Positions 24,807 through 33,066 of a stretch of DNA of 60,718 nucleotides are shown piece after piece. The notes below the pieces were generated by a model, which did not search any database, was not told the DNA's origin, and saw nothing but the letters and a program-made list of their open reading frames with translations. The number at the start of each line of letters is the position of its first letter. The first letter of the stretch is position 1. This DNA is from CAZLRH01 sp964562015 (GTDB lineage: Bacteria; Verrucomicrobiota; Verrucomicrobiia; Opitutales; JABDGR01), in the NCBI GenBank assembly GCA_964562015.1, contig CAZLRH010000023.1:1-60718 (forward strand). Direction: 5' to 3'. Both the position numbers and the translations under genes were made by a program.

Positions 24807-26279
24807 ATGAAAAAACATTTCATTTTCAGTTTTGTGTGCAGCGCAGCATTGCTGGCTTTATCACTCTCGGCGCAGACGAGCCCGACTCCAACAGCGTCGG
24901 CCACGCCCATCCTTCCGATCCAACCCGAGGCGCCCAAAGTCGATTTAAAATTTTCCTTTGGTCCGGCGCCGCGGCCTGGCTTCACCCAAATCAAACCGAC
25001 CGACGCTTACTCGCCGGATACAGGATACGGTTTTGACCTCGGCACGCAGGCGGAGTTGGTGGCGCGCGATGGCAGCGACCCCGCAAAAAAGGGTTTTGTC
25101 ACGGGCGTAAAAGGCCGGCCGCTTTTTTTCTCCGTGAAGCTCGCGCCCGGCGCTTATCAGGTAAAAGTCACGCTCGGCGACCCGGCGGGAGAATCCACCA
25201 CCACGGTCAAAACCGAAACGCGCCGGTTGATGCTCGAGGCGTCGCACACCGCGCGCGGCGAACTGCAGACGCACACGTTTCTCGTGCATGTGCGCGTGCC
25301 GCAAATTCCCGGCGGCGGCACGGTCTCGCTCAAGCCCCGCGAGCGCGACCCCATTCTCTATTTGTCCTGGGACGCCGCGGATGAAATCAACTCCCGGCGC
25401 ACGTTCCTGGAGTTGGATTGGGACGAAAAACTGACGCTCGAATTCAGCGACGCGAAAGTGGCGCTCGACGCGATTGAAATCACCAACGCCGACAAGCCCA
25501 TCACCGTTTACCTCGTCGGCGATTCGACGATGACGGACCAGATGATGGAGCCGTGGGGCACGTGGGGCATGATGTTTCCGCGCTGGTTCAAAGCCCCGGT
25601 GCTCATCGCCAATTACGCGGAGTCCGGCGAATCCGCCGCGAGTTTTATCAGTGAGCACCGGTGGGCGAAACTGCTCAGCGAAGTGCATCCCGGCGATTAC
25701 ATCTTCATTCAGTTCGGCATCAACGACCGCGTCACGCCGCTCGACCGCTTCAAGCAGTACTTCGAGCAATTCGTGGCCGACGCCCGCGCGCACGGCGCGA
25801 TTCCCGTGCTGGTGACTTCGCAAAATCTCCGCGCCGCGCTCGACGACACCGGCCAGCCCGTCCAGACGCTCGGCGGTTATCCGACGGCGATGTGGGAAGT
25901 GGCGACGGAGCAGAAAACGTGGTTCATCGATTTGAACACGATCAGCGGCAAGCTTTACGCCGCCATCGGGCGCGAGAAATTGCCCAAGGCCTTTGTGGAC
26001 GGCACGCACCAAAACATTTACGGCGGCTACGAACTGGCCAAGTGCGTCGTGCAGGCCATCATCGATAACAAATTGCCATTGGCGCAATACGTGGTGGACG
26101 ACTGGAAGCCGTTCGACCCCGCGCATCCGGACGCGCTGGAGGATTTTAAATTGCCGCCCGACCCGCAGTTGGACCCTTCGCGCCCCGGCGGTCTGGGAGT
26201 TCCGCCCGGCGCGGCGTCCGCCACGCAGCCCGGCTCGCCGACGCCCGCGCGAGGCGCGGCGGCGCCCGTTACGCAGTAG
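24807..26279 (+). CDS. SGNH hydrolase with N-terminal beta domain (rhamnogalacturonan acetylesterase-like)
   Basis: A 490-residue exported esterase. Signal peptide MKKHFIFSFVCSAALLALSLSAQ; an in-frame ATG at 24786 adds seven residues. Residues about 40-210 form a beta-rich, malectin/CBM35-like domain (KFSFGPAPRPGFTQIKPTDAYSPDTGYGFD, YQVKVTLGDP). The catalytic domain has GDSTMTDQ (Ser240), FGINDR (Asn306; the usual His of HND is Ile), and DGTHQN (Asp398, His401). It removes acetyl groups from pectic polysaccharide by analogy. The C-terminus is Pro/Gly/Ala-rich. It converges with the GH35 gene, leaving 4 bases between stops, and is a clear paralog of the SGNH gene on the other side of GH35. Confidence 0.85.
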   Translation: MKKHFIFSFVCSAALLALSLSAQTSPTPTASATPILPIQPEAPKVDLKFSFGPAPRPGFTQIKPTDAYSPDTGYGFDLGTQAELVARDGSDPAKKGFVTGVKGRPLFFSVKLAPGAYQVKVTLGDPAGESTTTVKTETRRLMLEASHTARGELQTHTFLVHVRVPQIPGGGTVSLKPRERDPILYLSWDAADEINSRRTFLELDWDEKLTLEFSDAKVALDAIEITNADKPITVYLVGDSTMTDQMMEPWGTWGMMFPRWFKAPVLIANYAESGESAASFISEHRWAKLLSEVHPGDYIFIQFGINDRVTPLDRFKQYFEQFVADARAHGAIPVLVTSQNLRAALDDTGQPVQTLGGYPTAMWEVATEQKTWFIDLNTISGKLYAAIGREKLPKAFVDGTHQNIYGGYELAKCVVQAIIDNKLPLAQYVVDDWKPFDPAHPDALEDFKLPPDPQLDPSRPGGLGVPPGAASATQPGSPTPARGAAAPVTQ

Positions 26280-26283
26280 CCGC

Positions 26284-28227
26284 TCATTTCGGTGCGGCGT
26301 CGAGTTTGACGGCGAATGGAACCGCTTTCGTTTGCACGATGTGGTCCACGCCGGCGATTTCGGGCGTGGCGGGAGCGTTGTTCAACTCAAGCACGACGAT
26401 GTCATTGGCGCCGGTCTTTAGCCACGCGCTGGGCACAAAGAGCGAACGCAGCCCGCCGCGGTCCCAGAAGCGCCCGAGGTTGTGGCCGTTGACCCAGACC
26501 GCGCCGAAGCTCCAGTTGCTCATGTCCAGAAAGGTGCCGCCAACTTTATCCACATTAAATTTCGCGTGATAAAAAGTCGGGCCGGCAGTCGTGGCGGGCG
26601 CGGCCTTGAAATTGTTCACATTGACGTAAGGGAGCGAATACATGTCCCAGCCGGTGAGGTCAGTGCCGTCGAGCGAGGCGCCGCCGAGGAGGCCCTTGCT
26701 CGCGTACTGCTGCGTGCGGTCGCTGGTGACGACGCTGATGCGACCGAGGCTGTAAACGAGAATGTCGAGCGTGACGGGGCCGGATTCATTCACGGCAATT
26801 TTCGCGCTGTCGGGTCCGAAACCGCGAAAGGCCTGGCCGACGGTCTTGCCGTTGACCATGACGATGGCGTAATCCATCGCATTCTTGAGTTCGAGCGTGC
26901 CCTTCAAGCCGTCGGCGAATTTTTTGCGGTAGAGAACAAAGCCGTAATCCTGATCGAGGTTTTCCATCGAGATGGGGGCGGCGGAGGTCTTCGTCGGCTG
27001 GGCGGGCAGGGTGCCGAGCAGCGGTTCCGTTTCGGTGAATTTGATGGCGGGCAGGGTGATGACCAACGGGTCCGCCGGGGGCGCGGGGAGGTGGAGGTTG
27101 AACCGCTGGGTGAGCTGGTCGCGCAGCGCGGTGAACTTCGGCGTGAGGCGTCCGGCCTCGTCGATGGGCGCGCCGTAATCATAGCTCGTCTGCACGGGCA
27201 GGAAAAAATTGCTACCGTTGTAGAAGCCGTAATTCGTGCCGCCGAACAACATGTAGAGATTGAACGAGTAACTGTGGCTGAGCAGATAATCCACCCACTT
27301 GGTGATTTCGGGAATGGAACCGTTTTTGGTGGCGATGGGCTCGCTCCAGCCGCTGAACCACGAGGTGTAAACTTCGGGCACGAACACCGGGTAGTCTCCG
27401 ATGGCGGCCTTGCTCACATTGTACATCGAATCATTCGCGAGCCCGTTGCGGGCCATGAGCACGCCGGGCAGGCGGAAGGCCGGGTTTGTCCACTCGGGCG
27501 CGTGCGAGGGATCGCACGTGAAAAGCTGGCACTTGAAGCCGACATCCACAAAAATCTTTTGCAGCGCGGCCATGTAGTCGGGGTTCGGCGGATCGGTGAT
27601 GCCGATTTCATTGTCGATTTGCACCATGAGCAACGGGCCGCCCTTGGCCACTTCGAGGTCGCCCACTTGCTTGTAAACCTCCGCGAGGTAGCGCTTGCAC
27701 CAACTGAGGAAGGTCGGGTCGGCCGTGCGGATTTTCACGTCGGGGGACTTCAGCGTCCAATACGGGATGCCGCCGTACTCGACCTCGGCGCAGCAATACG
27801 GGCCGGGGCGCAGGATGACCCAGAGGCCGTTCTCCTGGCACAACTTCAGCACGCGGCGCACGTCATTGGAGCCGGTGAAATCGAATTTGCCCTCGCGCGC
27901 CTCGACCTGATTCCAGAACAGGTAAAAGCACACGGTGTTCAGGCCCATGGCCTTCGCCTGCTTGATGCGCGTCTCCCAATCCTCGGCCTGCACACGCCCG
28001 AAATGCATCTCACCCGAGAGCAGCATCGTCGGCTGGCCATCGATGAAAAACTGGTGGTCGCGGGCCTCGAACTTGTGCGGCTTGCCGTCGGCGGGCGTGA
28101 TGGTCGTCAGCGGCGGCGGCGTGGCGGCGGGCGTCGCGGCCTGGGCCGCGGCGATCGACATGGAGCTGGCGAAGAGGCCGGCCAGCGCGGCAAGTTTGCA
28201 GAAACGGGAAAGCGGGGAGTGGTTCAT
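26284..28227 (-). CDS. secreted GH35 beta-galactosidase
   Basis: A 647-residue exported glycosidase: signal peptide MNHSPLSRFCKLAALAGLFASSMSIAAAQA, then the GH35 barrel (FFIDGQPTMLLSGEMHFGR, LNTVCFYLFWNQVEAREG, LRPGPYCCAEVEYGGIPYWTL). The acid/base Glu is in QIDNEIG (Glu207; family NEYG), and the nucleophile in FVPEVYTSW (Glu285). C-terminal jelly-roll domains include VWVNGHNLGRFWDRGG, the GH35 signature near the end. It would release galactose from galactan or arabinogalactan side chains of rhamnogalacturonan I, matching the acetylesterases around it. It follows the upstream SGNH gene by 18 bases, so the two likely form one transcript. Confidence 0.93.
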   Translation of the reverse strand: MNHSPLSRFCKLAALAGLFASSMSIAAAQAATPAATPPPLTTITPADGKPHKFEARDHQFFIDGQPTMLLSGEMHFGRVQAEDWETRIKQAKAMGLNTVCFYLFWNQVEAREGKFDFTGSNDVRRVLKLCQENGLWVILRPGPYCCAEVEYGGIPYWTLKSPDVKIRTADPTFLSWCKRYLAEVYKQVGDLEVAKGGPLLMVQIDNEIGITDPPNPDYMAALQKIFVDVGFKCQLFTCDPSHAPEWTNPAFRLPGVLMARNGLANDSMYNVSKAAIGDYPVFVPEVYTSWFSGWSEPIATKNGSIPEITKWVDYLLSHSYSFNLYMLFGGTNYGFYNGSNFFLPVQTSYDYGAPIDEAGRLTPKFTALRDQLTQRFNLHLPAPPADPLVITLPAIKFTETEPLLGTLPAQPTKTSAAPISMENLDQDYGFVLYRKKFADGLKGTLELKNAMDYAIVMVNGKTVGQAFRGFGPDSAKIAVNESGPVTLDILVYSLGRISVVTSDRTQQYASKGLLGGASLDGTDLTGWDMYSLPYVNVNNFKAAPATTAGPTFYHAKFNVDKVGGTFLDMSNWSFGAVWVNGHNLGRFWDRGGLRSLFVPSAWLKTGANDIVVLELNNAPATPEIAGVDHIVQTKAVPFAVKLDAAPK

Positions 28228-28245
28228 GGAGTAGGTTTATAAATA

Positions 28246-29865
28246 CTAATTTGTACTGGATGGTTGCGTGGTCGCCATTGGGGCAACGACGGGCGAGGGT
28301 GAAGTGGGAGCGCCGGGGACGCCGGCTGGAGGGCCACCGCGGCCAGCCCCGCCGCGACCCGGGAAGCCTCCGCGCCCGCCACGTCCACCGCCGGCGCGAG
28401 CCTCGAGCGGAAGCTTGAAATCATCCGGCAGCGGCGCGGGATGGGTGGGGTCGAAGGTGCCCGCGTCGTCCACGATATATTGGGCGAGGGCGAGTTTGTT
28501 CTGCTTGATGCCTTCGACGATGGCGCGGGAAAAAAGGTAACCACCGTAAGTGGTTTGGTGCAGGCCTTCCGGCGTATAGGCGCGGCGGGCAAGGTCGGGG
28601 CCCAGCGCGGTGTCAATCGCGATGGTCATGGCATTCAGATCAATGCCGGCGACTCCGGCTTCATGGGCGGCGGCCATCGCCGCCTTCGGATAATCGCCCA
28701 AGCCCGCGACGTTCAACACGCCCGTGCTGCCCTGCACTTTGGTCATCGGCGAAACGATGACTGGAATGCCGCCGTGCTGTTTGACTTCGGCGGCGTAGTC
28801 CTTGAGCAACTGTTTGTAGTCGGTGTTGGCCTCGGCGTAAGTGTTGGGCCAGTCGCCCTCGTGGTCGTCGGCGGGCCAAATGGCGTTGTGGCCCGTCTTG
28901 TTCAGGTCGTTGTGGCCAAATTGCATGAAGACATAGTCGCCCGGCTTGAGCTCGCCGAGCAGCTTTTCAAAGCGATGCTCGCGGCGGAAAGCTTTTAAGG
29001 TCTCGCCGGATTCCGCGTAATTAACGACGACGACGGGCGCCTTCAGCCAGCGCCCCAGCATCATGCCCCAGGTGCCATACGGCTCGCCGGCCTGGTCGGT
29101 GACCGTCGAGTCGCCCATGATGAACACCTTGGGGCTGGTGTCGGTTTTTTCAATTTCGAGCGCGGCGAGGGCGGGGCGGGCGTCGCTGAATTGCAGGGTA
29201 AGCTTGTCGTCCCAGTTCTGCTTGAGATTTTCGCCGGCGGCGTTGACCTCCTGCACGTCGAGCTTGAGCTTGGTGCCGTCGGGCAGCACAGGATTGCGCA
29301 CGCTGACGAAAAAGGTGCGGGTTTCAAATTTACCCGCGTCGGTGTGCAAGCGCTCGAGTTCCAGCCGCCGGTCCTCGGCCTTGACGGTGGTGGTGGTCTC
29401 GCCCTTGAGATCGCCGAGCGTGACAGTGACTTTGTAGATGCCCTCGGGCACGGCGGTGGAGAATTTAAAAAGAGGATTAGCCGGAGCCGCCGCGGGCGGA
29501 GGCGTGGTGGTGGTGGCGGGAGCATCCGCCGCGGGCGTCGTCGGCGGAGTGGCGGGCGCAAGCGTGGTGACAAATCCGCCGTGCAGCTGATTCTCTCCGC
29601 CTTGATTAACCGCCTGAAGATTCGCGCCCGGCTCAAAGCCATAGCCGCGCTCCTTGGTGTAAAGGGTATCGGGCTTCACTTGCGTGTAACCGGCCGGCAC
29701 GGCGCCGGAACCGAAGAAGAATTTGAAACTCGTCTGGGCCTCGGCGGCATCGGCCGGCGCCGTGCAGCCCAACCATGCTCCCGCGAGCAAAGCACAACGG
29801 ACGGTGATCGCGCGGGAGTAAACGGAAACCAACTCGCGCCCATCGGGGGAAATGGGGAAACGCAT
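28246..29865 (-). CDS. SGNH hydrolase paralog with Asp-to-Glu change in block V
   Basis: A 539-residue exported esterase starting MRFPISPDGRELVSVYSR with a hydrophobic signal (ITVRCALLAGAWLGCTAPADA). The N-terminal beta domain (FKFFFGSGAVPAGYTQVKPDTLY, GIYKVTVTLGD) and the ending NKLALAQYIVDDAGTFDPTHP closely match the convergent paralog. Catalytic blocks: GDSTVTDQ (Ser253), FGHNDLN, and EGLHQTTYGG, where the Asp of the usual DxxH is Glu433 ahead of His436. A Gly/Arg-rich low-complexity tail (GGGRGGRGGFPGRGGAGRGG) follows. It heads the operon with the GH35 galactosidase. Presumed to deacetylate rhamnogalacturonan; the Glu substitution might tune or weaken activity. Confidence 0.83.
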   Translation of the reverse strand: MRFPISPDGRELVSVYSRAITVRCALLAGAWLGCTAPADAAEAQTSFKFFFGSGAVPAGYTQVKPDTLYTKERGYGFEPGANLQAVNQGGENQLHGGFVTTLAPATPPTTPAADAPATTTTPPPAAAPANPLFKFSTAVPEGIYKVTVTLGDLKGETTTTVKAEDRRLELERLHTDAGKFETRTFFVSVRNPVLPDGTKLKLDVQEVNAAGENLKQNWDDKLTLQFSDARPALAALEIEKTDTSPKVFIMGDSTVTDQAGEPYGTWGMMLGRWLKAPVVVVNYAESGETLKAFRREHRFEKLLGELKPGDYVFMQFGHNDLNKTGHNAIWPADDHEGDWPNTYAEANTDYKQLLKDYAAEVKQHGGIPVIVSPMTKVQGSTGVLNVAGLGDYPKAAMAAAHEAGVAGIDLNAMTIAIDTALGPDLARRAYTPEGLHQTTYGGYLFSRAIVEGIKQNKLALAQYIVDDAGTFDPTHPAPLPDDFKLPLEARAGGGRGGRGGFPGRGGAGRGGPPAGVPGAPTSPSPVVAPMATTQPSSTN

Positions 29866-30028
29866 AAGGAACGGGGGTAGGCGCCGCGAACGCGGCGGGA
29901 GCGGCATAGTGCGCCACTTTGCCCGGAGAATCAAGTCTCGGAAACCGCAGGCAAGGCCCCTGACCCCTTCGTGGCCCAAACACAAATAAGGGATGGAACC
30001 CGCCGCCCGATTCGTTAGACTAATAGGC

Positions 30029-30643
30029 ATGAAATGGTTCACCAGTGGTCTCCTCCTCGCGCTGGCCTTGGGCGCCTGCGCCAAAACCGACATGAAAACC
30101 GCCGCTTCCGCCAACCCCGCCGATTGCAAAATCGACGGCAACCTTTCCGCCTGCGGCCTGCCGTCCAACGTCGTGCTCGACATGGCGAAATTCAAACTGC
30201 AGCGCCCGGACGAGGAGTGGAAGCGCGTCCTCACGCCGATGCAGTACAACGTCGCGCGCCACCAAGGCACCGAGCCGCCGTTCCAAAACCAGTACTGGAA
30301 CAACCACGACGACGGCGTCTATTTCTCCGTGTGCAGCGACACGCCGTTGTTTGACAGCCGCGACAAATTTGAGAGCGGCACCGGCTGGCCGAGCTTCACC
30401 AAGCCCATCGAGCCCGCCTTCGTCGAGGCCACCGTGGACAACAGCCTCGGCATGACACGCACGGAGGTGCATTGCACGGTGGATGGCGCGCATCTCGGGC
30501 ATGTATTTGACGACGGCCCCGCGCCGACGGGTATGCGTTACTGCATCAATTCCGCGTCGCTGAAATTTATGCCGCGGAAGGAATACGACGCCTGGGTCGC
30601 CAAGAATGGCGCACCCGTCGCGGCGGCCGCGCCGAAGTCGTAA
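30029..30643 (+). CDS. msrB: peptide-methionine (R)-S-oxide reductase, exported lipoprotein form
   Basis: A 204-residue MsrB that repairs methionine-R-sulfoxide in proteins. MKWFTSGLLLALALGACAKTD has a lipobox (LGAC), so the enzyme should be anchored in the envelope. The family signatures ESGTGWPSFTKP, DGAHLGHVFDDGP and RYCINSASLKF (catalytic Cys) are intact. The four zinc-binding Cys of many MsrB proteins are mostly lost: VCSDTPLFDS and VHCTVDGAH keep only one of each pair. It lies divergently from the SGNH esterase gene across a 163-base promoter region. An envelope MsrB needs a source of electrons, not visible in this window. Confidence 0.93.
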   Translation: MKWFTSGLLLALALGACAKTDMKTAASANPADCKIDGNLSACGLPSNVVLDMAKFKLQRPDEEWKRVLTPMQYNVARHQGTEPPFQNQYWNNHDDGVYFSVCSDTPLFDSRDKFESGTGWPSFTKPIEPAFVEATVDNSLGMTRTEVHCTVDGAHLGHVFDDGPAPTGMRYCINSASLKFMPRKEYDAWVAKNGAPVAAAAPKS

Positions 30644-30728
30644 GGGCGGAGTGCAAACCGGAACGGAAGCCAGTGGGCGCACGGATCGGAAGTTGCCTTT
30701 TTGCGGAGAGCGGCAACGTTGATAGTGC

Positions 30729-31394
30729 ATGGCGGAGAATTCCATCAACCGGCAAAACCAGCGCGCCTACTCCGCGATTGCGCATTTATATGCAGGGTCG
30801 GAGCCGGCCGAAGATGATCCAGGCATGCGAAAGCATTGCCGCGAGCTTTTTACCGGAGCGCTCAAGGGCACAGAGGTGCTGGAAGTTGGCTGCGGGCCCG
30901 GGGTGGACGCGCATTTTCTCGCCCAGGCCGGTTTGAAAGTGACGGCCACGGATTTTTGTGACGAATTTGTGGCTATCGTGGGTGCTAGGTTTCCTGCCGT
31001 CACCGCGCGCAAAATGGACATGACGGCGCCGGATTTCCCCGAGGCCAGCTTTGACGGCGTGTACGGGTTCGCGAGTTTCATCCATTTGCCGAGAGCCTTG
31101 GCCGCAAAAACACTGACCGGCTTGCGAAAATTGCTGCGCCCGGACGGCGTGCTGTTTCTGGGGCTGCTTCGTTCGCGCAAGGTGCGGGAGTATGTGATTG
31201 AGAATTGGGGCGGGCAGCCCGACAATCCGATGTTGTTCACCTGCTACGACCCGGAGGAAATCAAAAAACTACTGCTGGAGGCAGGCTTTGCCCGAGTGGA
31301 CGCGCATCCCTTTCCTTCCTCGAAGATTTACGAAACAATGCCACGCCTCTTGGAGCGTGGCGTGTCTGGCTACCTAATCTTGGCGTTCGTTTGA
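30729..31394 (+). CDS. class I SAM-dependent methyltransferase
   Basis: A 221-residue cytosolic methyltransferase. Motif I VLEVGCGPGVDAHFL near residues 49-63 binds S-adenosylmethionine; TATDFCDEFV follows as motif post-I, MDMTAPDFPEASFDGVYGFASFIHLPR is the motif II/III region, and LRKLLRPDGVLFLGLL is the typical later strand. The substrate is not predictable; small-molecule methyltransferases of the Methyltransf_11/25 type look like this. It follows msrB by 85 bases on the same strand and may be cotranscribed. Near its end the coding sequence contains a GCCACGC...GCGTGGC palindrome. Confidence 0.85.
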   Translation: MAENSINRQNQRAYSAIAHLYAGSEPAEDDPGMRKHCRELFTGALKGTEVLEVGCGPGVDAHFLAQAGLKVTATDFCDEFVAIVGARFPAVTARKMDMTAPDFPEASFDGVYGFASFIHLPRALAAKTLTGLRKLLRPDGVLFLGLLRSRKVREYVIENWGGQPDNPMLFTCYDPEEIKKLLLEAGFARVDAHPFPSSKIYETMPRLLERGVSGYLILAFV

Positions 31395-31424
31395 CCCCAC
31401 CAGGGCCCCCGACCCTTAGGAAAT

Positions 31425-31808
31425 TCAATCCAAGGCTCGGTCGGCTTGCTCGCTTTGTTCGCGTCCGGCCTGCCGCACGCCGTCGATCACGAGGCGCTCG
31501 ACGTCGCTGCGTCCTTCGTCATCCTCGTCCTCGCCGGACTGGACGTGCACTTTATGGCCGGTGGAGCCGGGAATCGGATCCCATTGCTCGGACTCCGCCA
31601 CGGAAATTTGCAAGGGGGCCGTCGGAACGGTTTCCGCTTCCAATTCTTTCTTGGCCTGTTCCCAATCGGATTTGGTCACGCAGAGCGCGGTGCGGCCTTG
31701 CTTGAAGGCGAGGGCCACGGCCCGCTCGCGCACCAATTTCCGGGTGCCAAAAGCCTGGGCGGCCGCGTCGTTGGTGATGATGGCCGGTTCATGTATGTGC
31801 GTTTTCAT
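31425..31808 (-). CDS. small hydrophilic protein, possibly DUF2934-like
   Basis: A 127-residue protein with no membrane segment: MKTHIHEPAIITNDAAAQAFG, then VRERAVALAFKQGRTALCVTKSDWEQAKKELEAE. That helix-turn-helix pair with a W in the second helix resembles the DUF2934 layout found in the neighbour at 32.5 kb, though less clearly. The C-terminal half is acidic (SGEDEDDEGRSDVERL) and Gln/Glu/Arg-rich. The start follows the last Met before the conserved region. It follows the DUF5069 gene by 64 bases on the same strand. No function known. Confidence 0.55.
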   Translation of the reverse strand: MKTHIHEPAIITNDAAAQAFGTRKLVRERAVALAFKQGRTALCVTKSDWEQAKKELEAETVPTAPLQISVAESEQWDPIPGSTGHKVHVQSGEDEDDEGRSDVERLVIDGVRQAGREQSEQADRALD

Positions 31809-31872
31809 AAAGGATGGGCGCGGTGGCCTGAGGCGACAGGTGCGGGATGCCCATGGCTGGGCGCAAAAAAAC

Positions 31873-32328
31873 CTACTTGGTGCTGGAGCCAAAGGTCGCG
31901 CGGTCGTCCGCCTCGAGCCAGTCGAACGTGGAACTCGTGGCCGGATTCAGGCCGAGCTTTTTGCATTGTTCCGCGAAATAGGCGCGCTTTTCCGGGTGGT
32001 CGTTGATGCTGGCGGCCTCTGCGGCGTCAGACCAGGTTTTGATTTCCGCGGGCGATTTCGGCGTGCCGCTGGCCTGCAACCAGACGCCGACGGCGGCATC
32101 GTTGTCGGCATGCTCGACGGCGTCCCGAAATTGCTTGCCGGTGATGCCCTTAAAACTGAAGAGCGTGTTGTCCAGCGGGCAATCAAAGTGGTATTCGCCG
32201 AGGGTGCCGGCCACGCTGGCGCGGCATTTGTCGAGCGTGCGGCAGGCGATGGCGAAGCCGGCGAGGCGTTCGCGCGGGCTGTGCGGGGCTCGCTTGGTGA
32301 GGTCGGGGGCGGTGATGGTGGCGGACAT
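31873..32328 (-). CDS. DUF5069 family protein
   Basis: A 151-residue cytosolic protein matching DUF5069: MSATITAPDLTKRAPHSPRERLAGFAIACRTLDKCRASVAGTLGEYHFDCPLDNTLFSFKGI contains the family features DLTKRxPxSPRxRLxGF, LDKxRA and GEYHxxCPLD. The C-terminal half is helical (KQFRDAVEHADNDAAVGVWLQA, HPEKRAYFAEQCKKLGL). The family has no assigned function. Sits between two DUF2934-type small protein genes on the same strand; a terminator-like palindrome separates it from the upstream one. Confidence 0.85.
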   Translation of the reverse strand: MSATITAPDLTKRAPHSPRERLAGFAIACRTLDKCRASVAGTLGEYHFDCPLDNTLFSFKGITGKQFRDAVEHADNDAAVGVWLQASGTPKSPAEIKTWSDAAEAASINDHPEKRAYFAEQCKKLGLNPATSSTFDWLEADDRATFGSSTK

Positions 32329-32419
32329 GATAGTTATTTTTGACTGGGTTGGGTGAGGGAAAAGACGGGTGGTAAAGTTGGAACGGATGGCAAATTTGAG
32401 GATGGGCAGAAATTCCGGC

Positions 32420-32436
32420 GGTCGGCGCGGCCGACC
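32420..32436 (-). terminator. GC-rich hairpin between small-protein genes
   Basis: GGTCGGC-gcg-GCCGACC is a perfect 7-base stem with a 3-base loop, with partly complementary A/T-rich flanks (aaatt on one side, aaatttt on the other). It lies in the 132-base gap after the DUF2934 gene and before the DUF5069 gene. It fits a factor-independent terminator or attenuator on the + strand best, where aaatttt follows; no strong T-run follows on the minus strand. Confidence 0.4.
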
Positions 32437-32460
32437 TGAAATTTTGCGGCGCGGGCCGGT

Positions 32461-32724
32461 TTAATTGTCGTGTGGATAACCGTGGGTGCGGGTGAGCTTG
32501 CGCTCCTCATGCAATTGCGCTTCGGCCTCGAGCCAATGCTCGAGCGCATGGCCCGGCAGCGAGCCCTGGTTCACGTAACTGAAGTAAGCGCGGGTGGCCA
32601 CCTCGGCCTCGGACGGCACGGTGCCAAAATCCATCTTGTTATGATTTAGTTCACCCTCGGCGGCCACATGGGCCGGCCCGATCAACTTTTGCTCGTGGTT
32701 CTGGTAGAAGTGCCCGTGTTTCAT
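32461..32724 (-). CDS. DUF2934 domain protein
   Basis: An 87-residue protein. The C-terminal half, SEAEVATRAYFSYVNQGSLPGHALEHWLEAEAQLHEERK, is the DUF2934 pattern (EIAxRAYxLYxxxGxxPGHxxEHWLxAExxL). The N-terminus is His-rich (MKHGHFYQNHEQ). I set the start at this Met since the upstream extension of the frame is Arg/Pro-rich and not protein-like. The domain is common in soil and plant-associated bacteria with no known role. A perfect DnaA-box nonamer (TTATCCACA on the coding strand) falls by chance in the codons for GYPHD near the end. Confidence 0.75.
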   Translation of the reverse strand: MKHGHFYQNHEQKLIGPAHVAAEGELNHNKMDFGTVPSEAEVATRAYFSYVNQGSLPGHALEHWLEAEAQLHEERKLTRTHGYPHDN

Positions 32725-33066
32725 CCCGCCAGCATAGGCCAAGCCGGGCGTTCCGGCTATGGGGTTATCACCCACTATTTGCATTGATGCCCGCCGGCGC
32801 CGGCAACGCACCGGAGATTTAACGCCCGCCGCAGAACCGCATGGGCCCGGAGAAATAGCAACAGAAGGCAACGAAGAGAACGAAGACCTCGCTTAGTTTA
32901 CTTCGTGGCCTTCTGTAAGTGGATCCGGTTGGCAGCCGCCGAGCGTCTTTCGACCGATGCTTCTAATGATGGCTGATACTACCGGGAGGAAGCTGCTTTT
33001 CTGGGAAAGGGCGGGCGGGCTTGGGGAGCGGGCGCTTTGGGCTGGAAGGGCGGGCGTAAACGACCC
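32725..33066. other. 342-base divergent spacer containing a dispersed repeat copy
   Basis: Lies between the DUF2934 gene (leftward) and the acyltransferase gene (rightward). It carries the first copy of the ACAGAAGGCAACGAAG inverted repeat plus about 40 bases of weaker similarity on each side to the region after the acyltransferase gene. The remainder (32940-33066) should include the acyltransferase promoter, but I see no clear -35/-10 pair and no RNA gene. Confidence 0.5.
32861..32916. repeat. dispersed inverted repeat, copy 1
   Basis: Arms ACAGAAGGCAACGAAG (32861-32876) and CTTCGTGGCCTTCTGT (32901-32916) pair with one mismatch around a 24-base centre that contains CTTAGTTTA. The same element recurs at 34305-34360, with matching centre sequence, and its left arm alone recurs at 59305. 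It is therefore a dispersed element rather than a unique terminator. Confidence 0.85.

Noticed and set aside
26482..28242. 586-codon + strand frame opposite GH35
   Set aside because: Antisense shadow; the minus frame has complete GH35 motifs and a signal peptide.
31339..31362. GCCACGC...GCGTGGC palindrome
   Set aside because: Inside the methyltransferase coding sequence, with no T-run after it; not a terminator.
32471..32479. Perfect DnaA-box nonamer (TTATCCACA on the minus strand)
   Set aside because: A single site inside a coding region, with no second box or AT-rich element nearby; not evidence for an origin.
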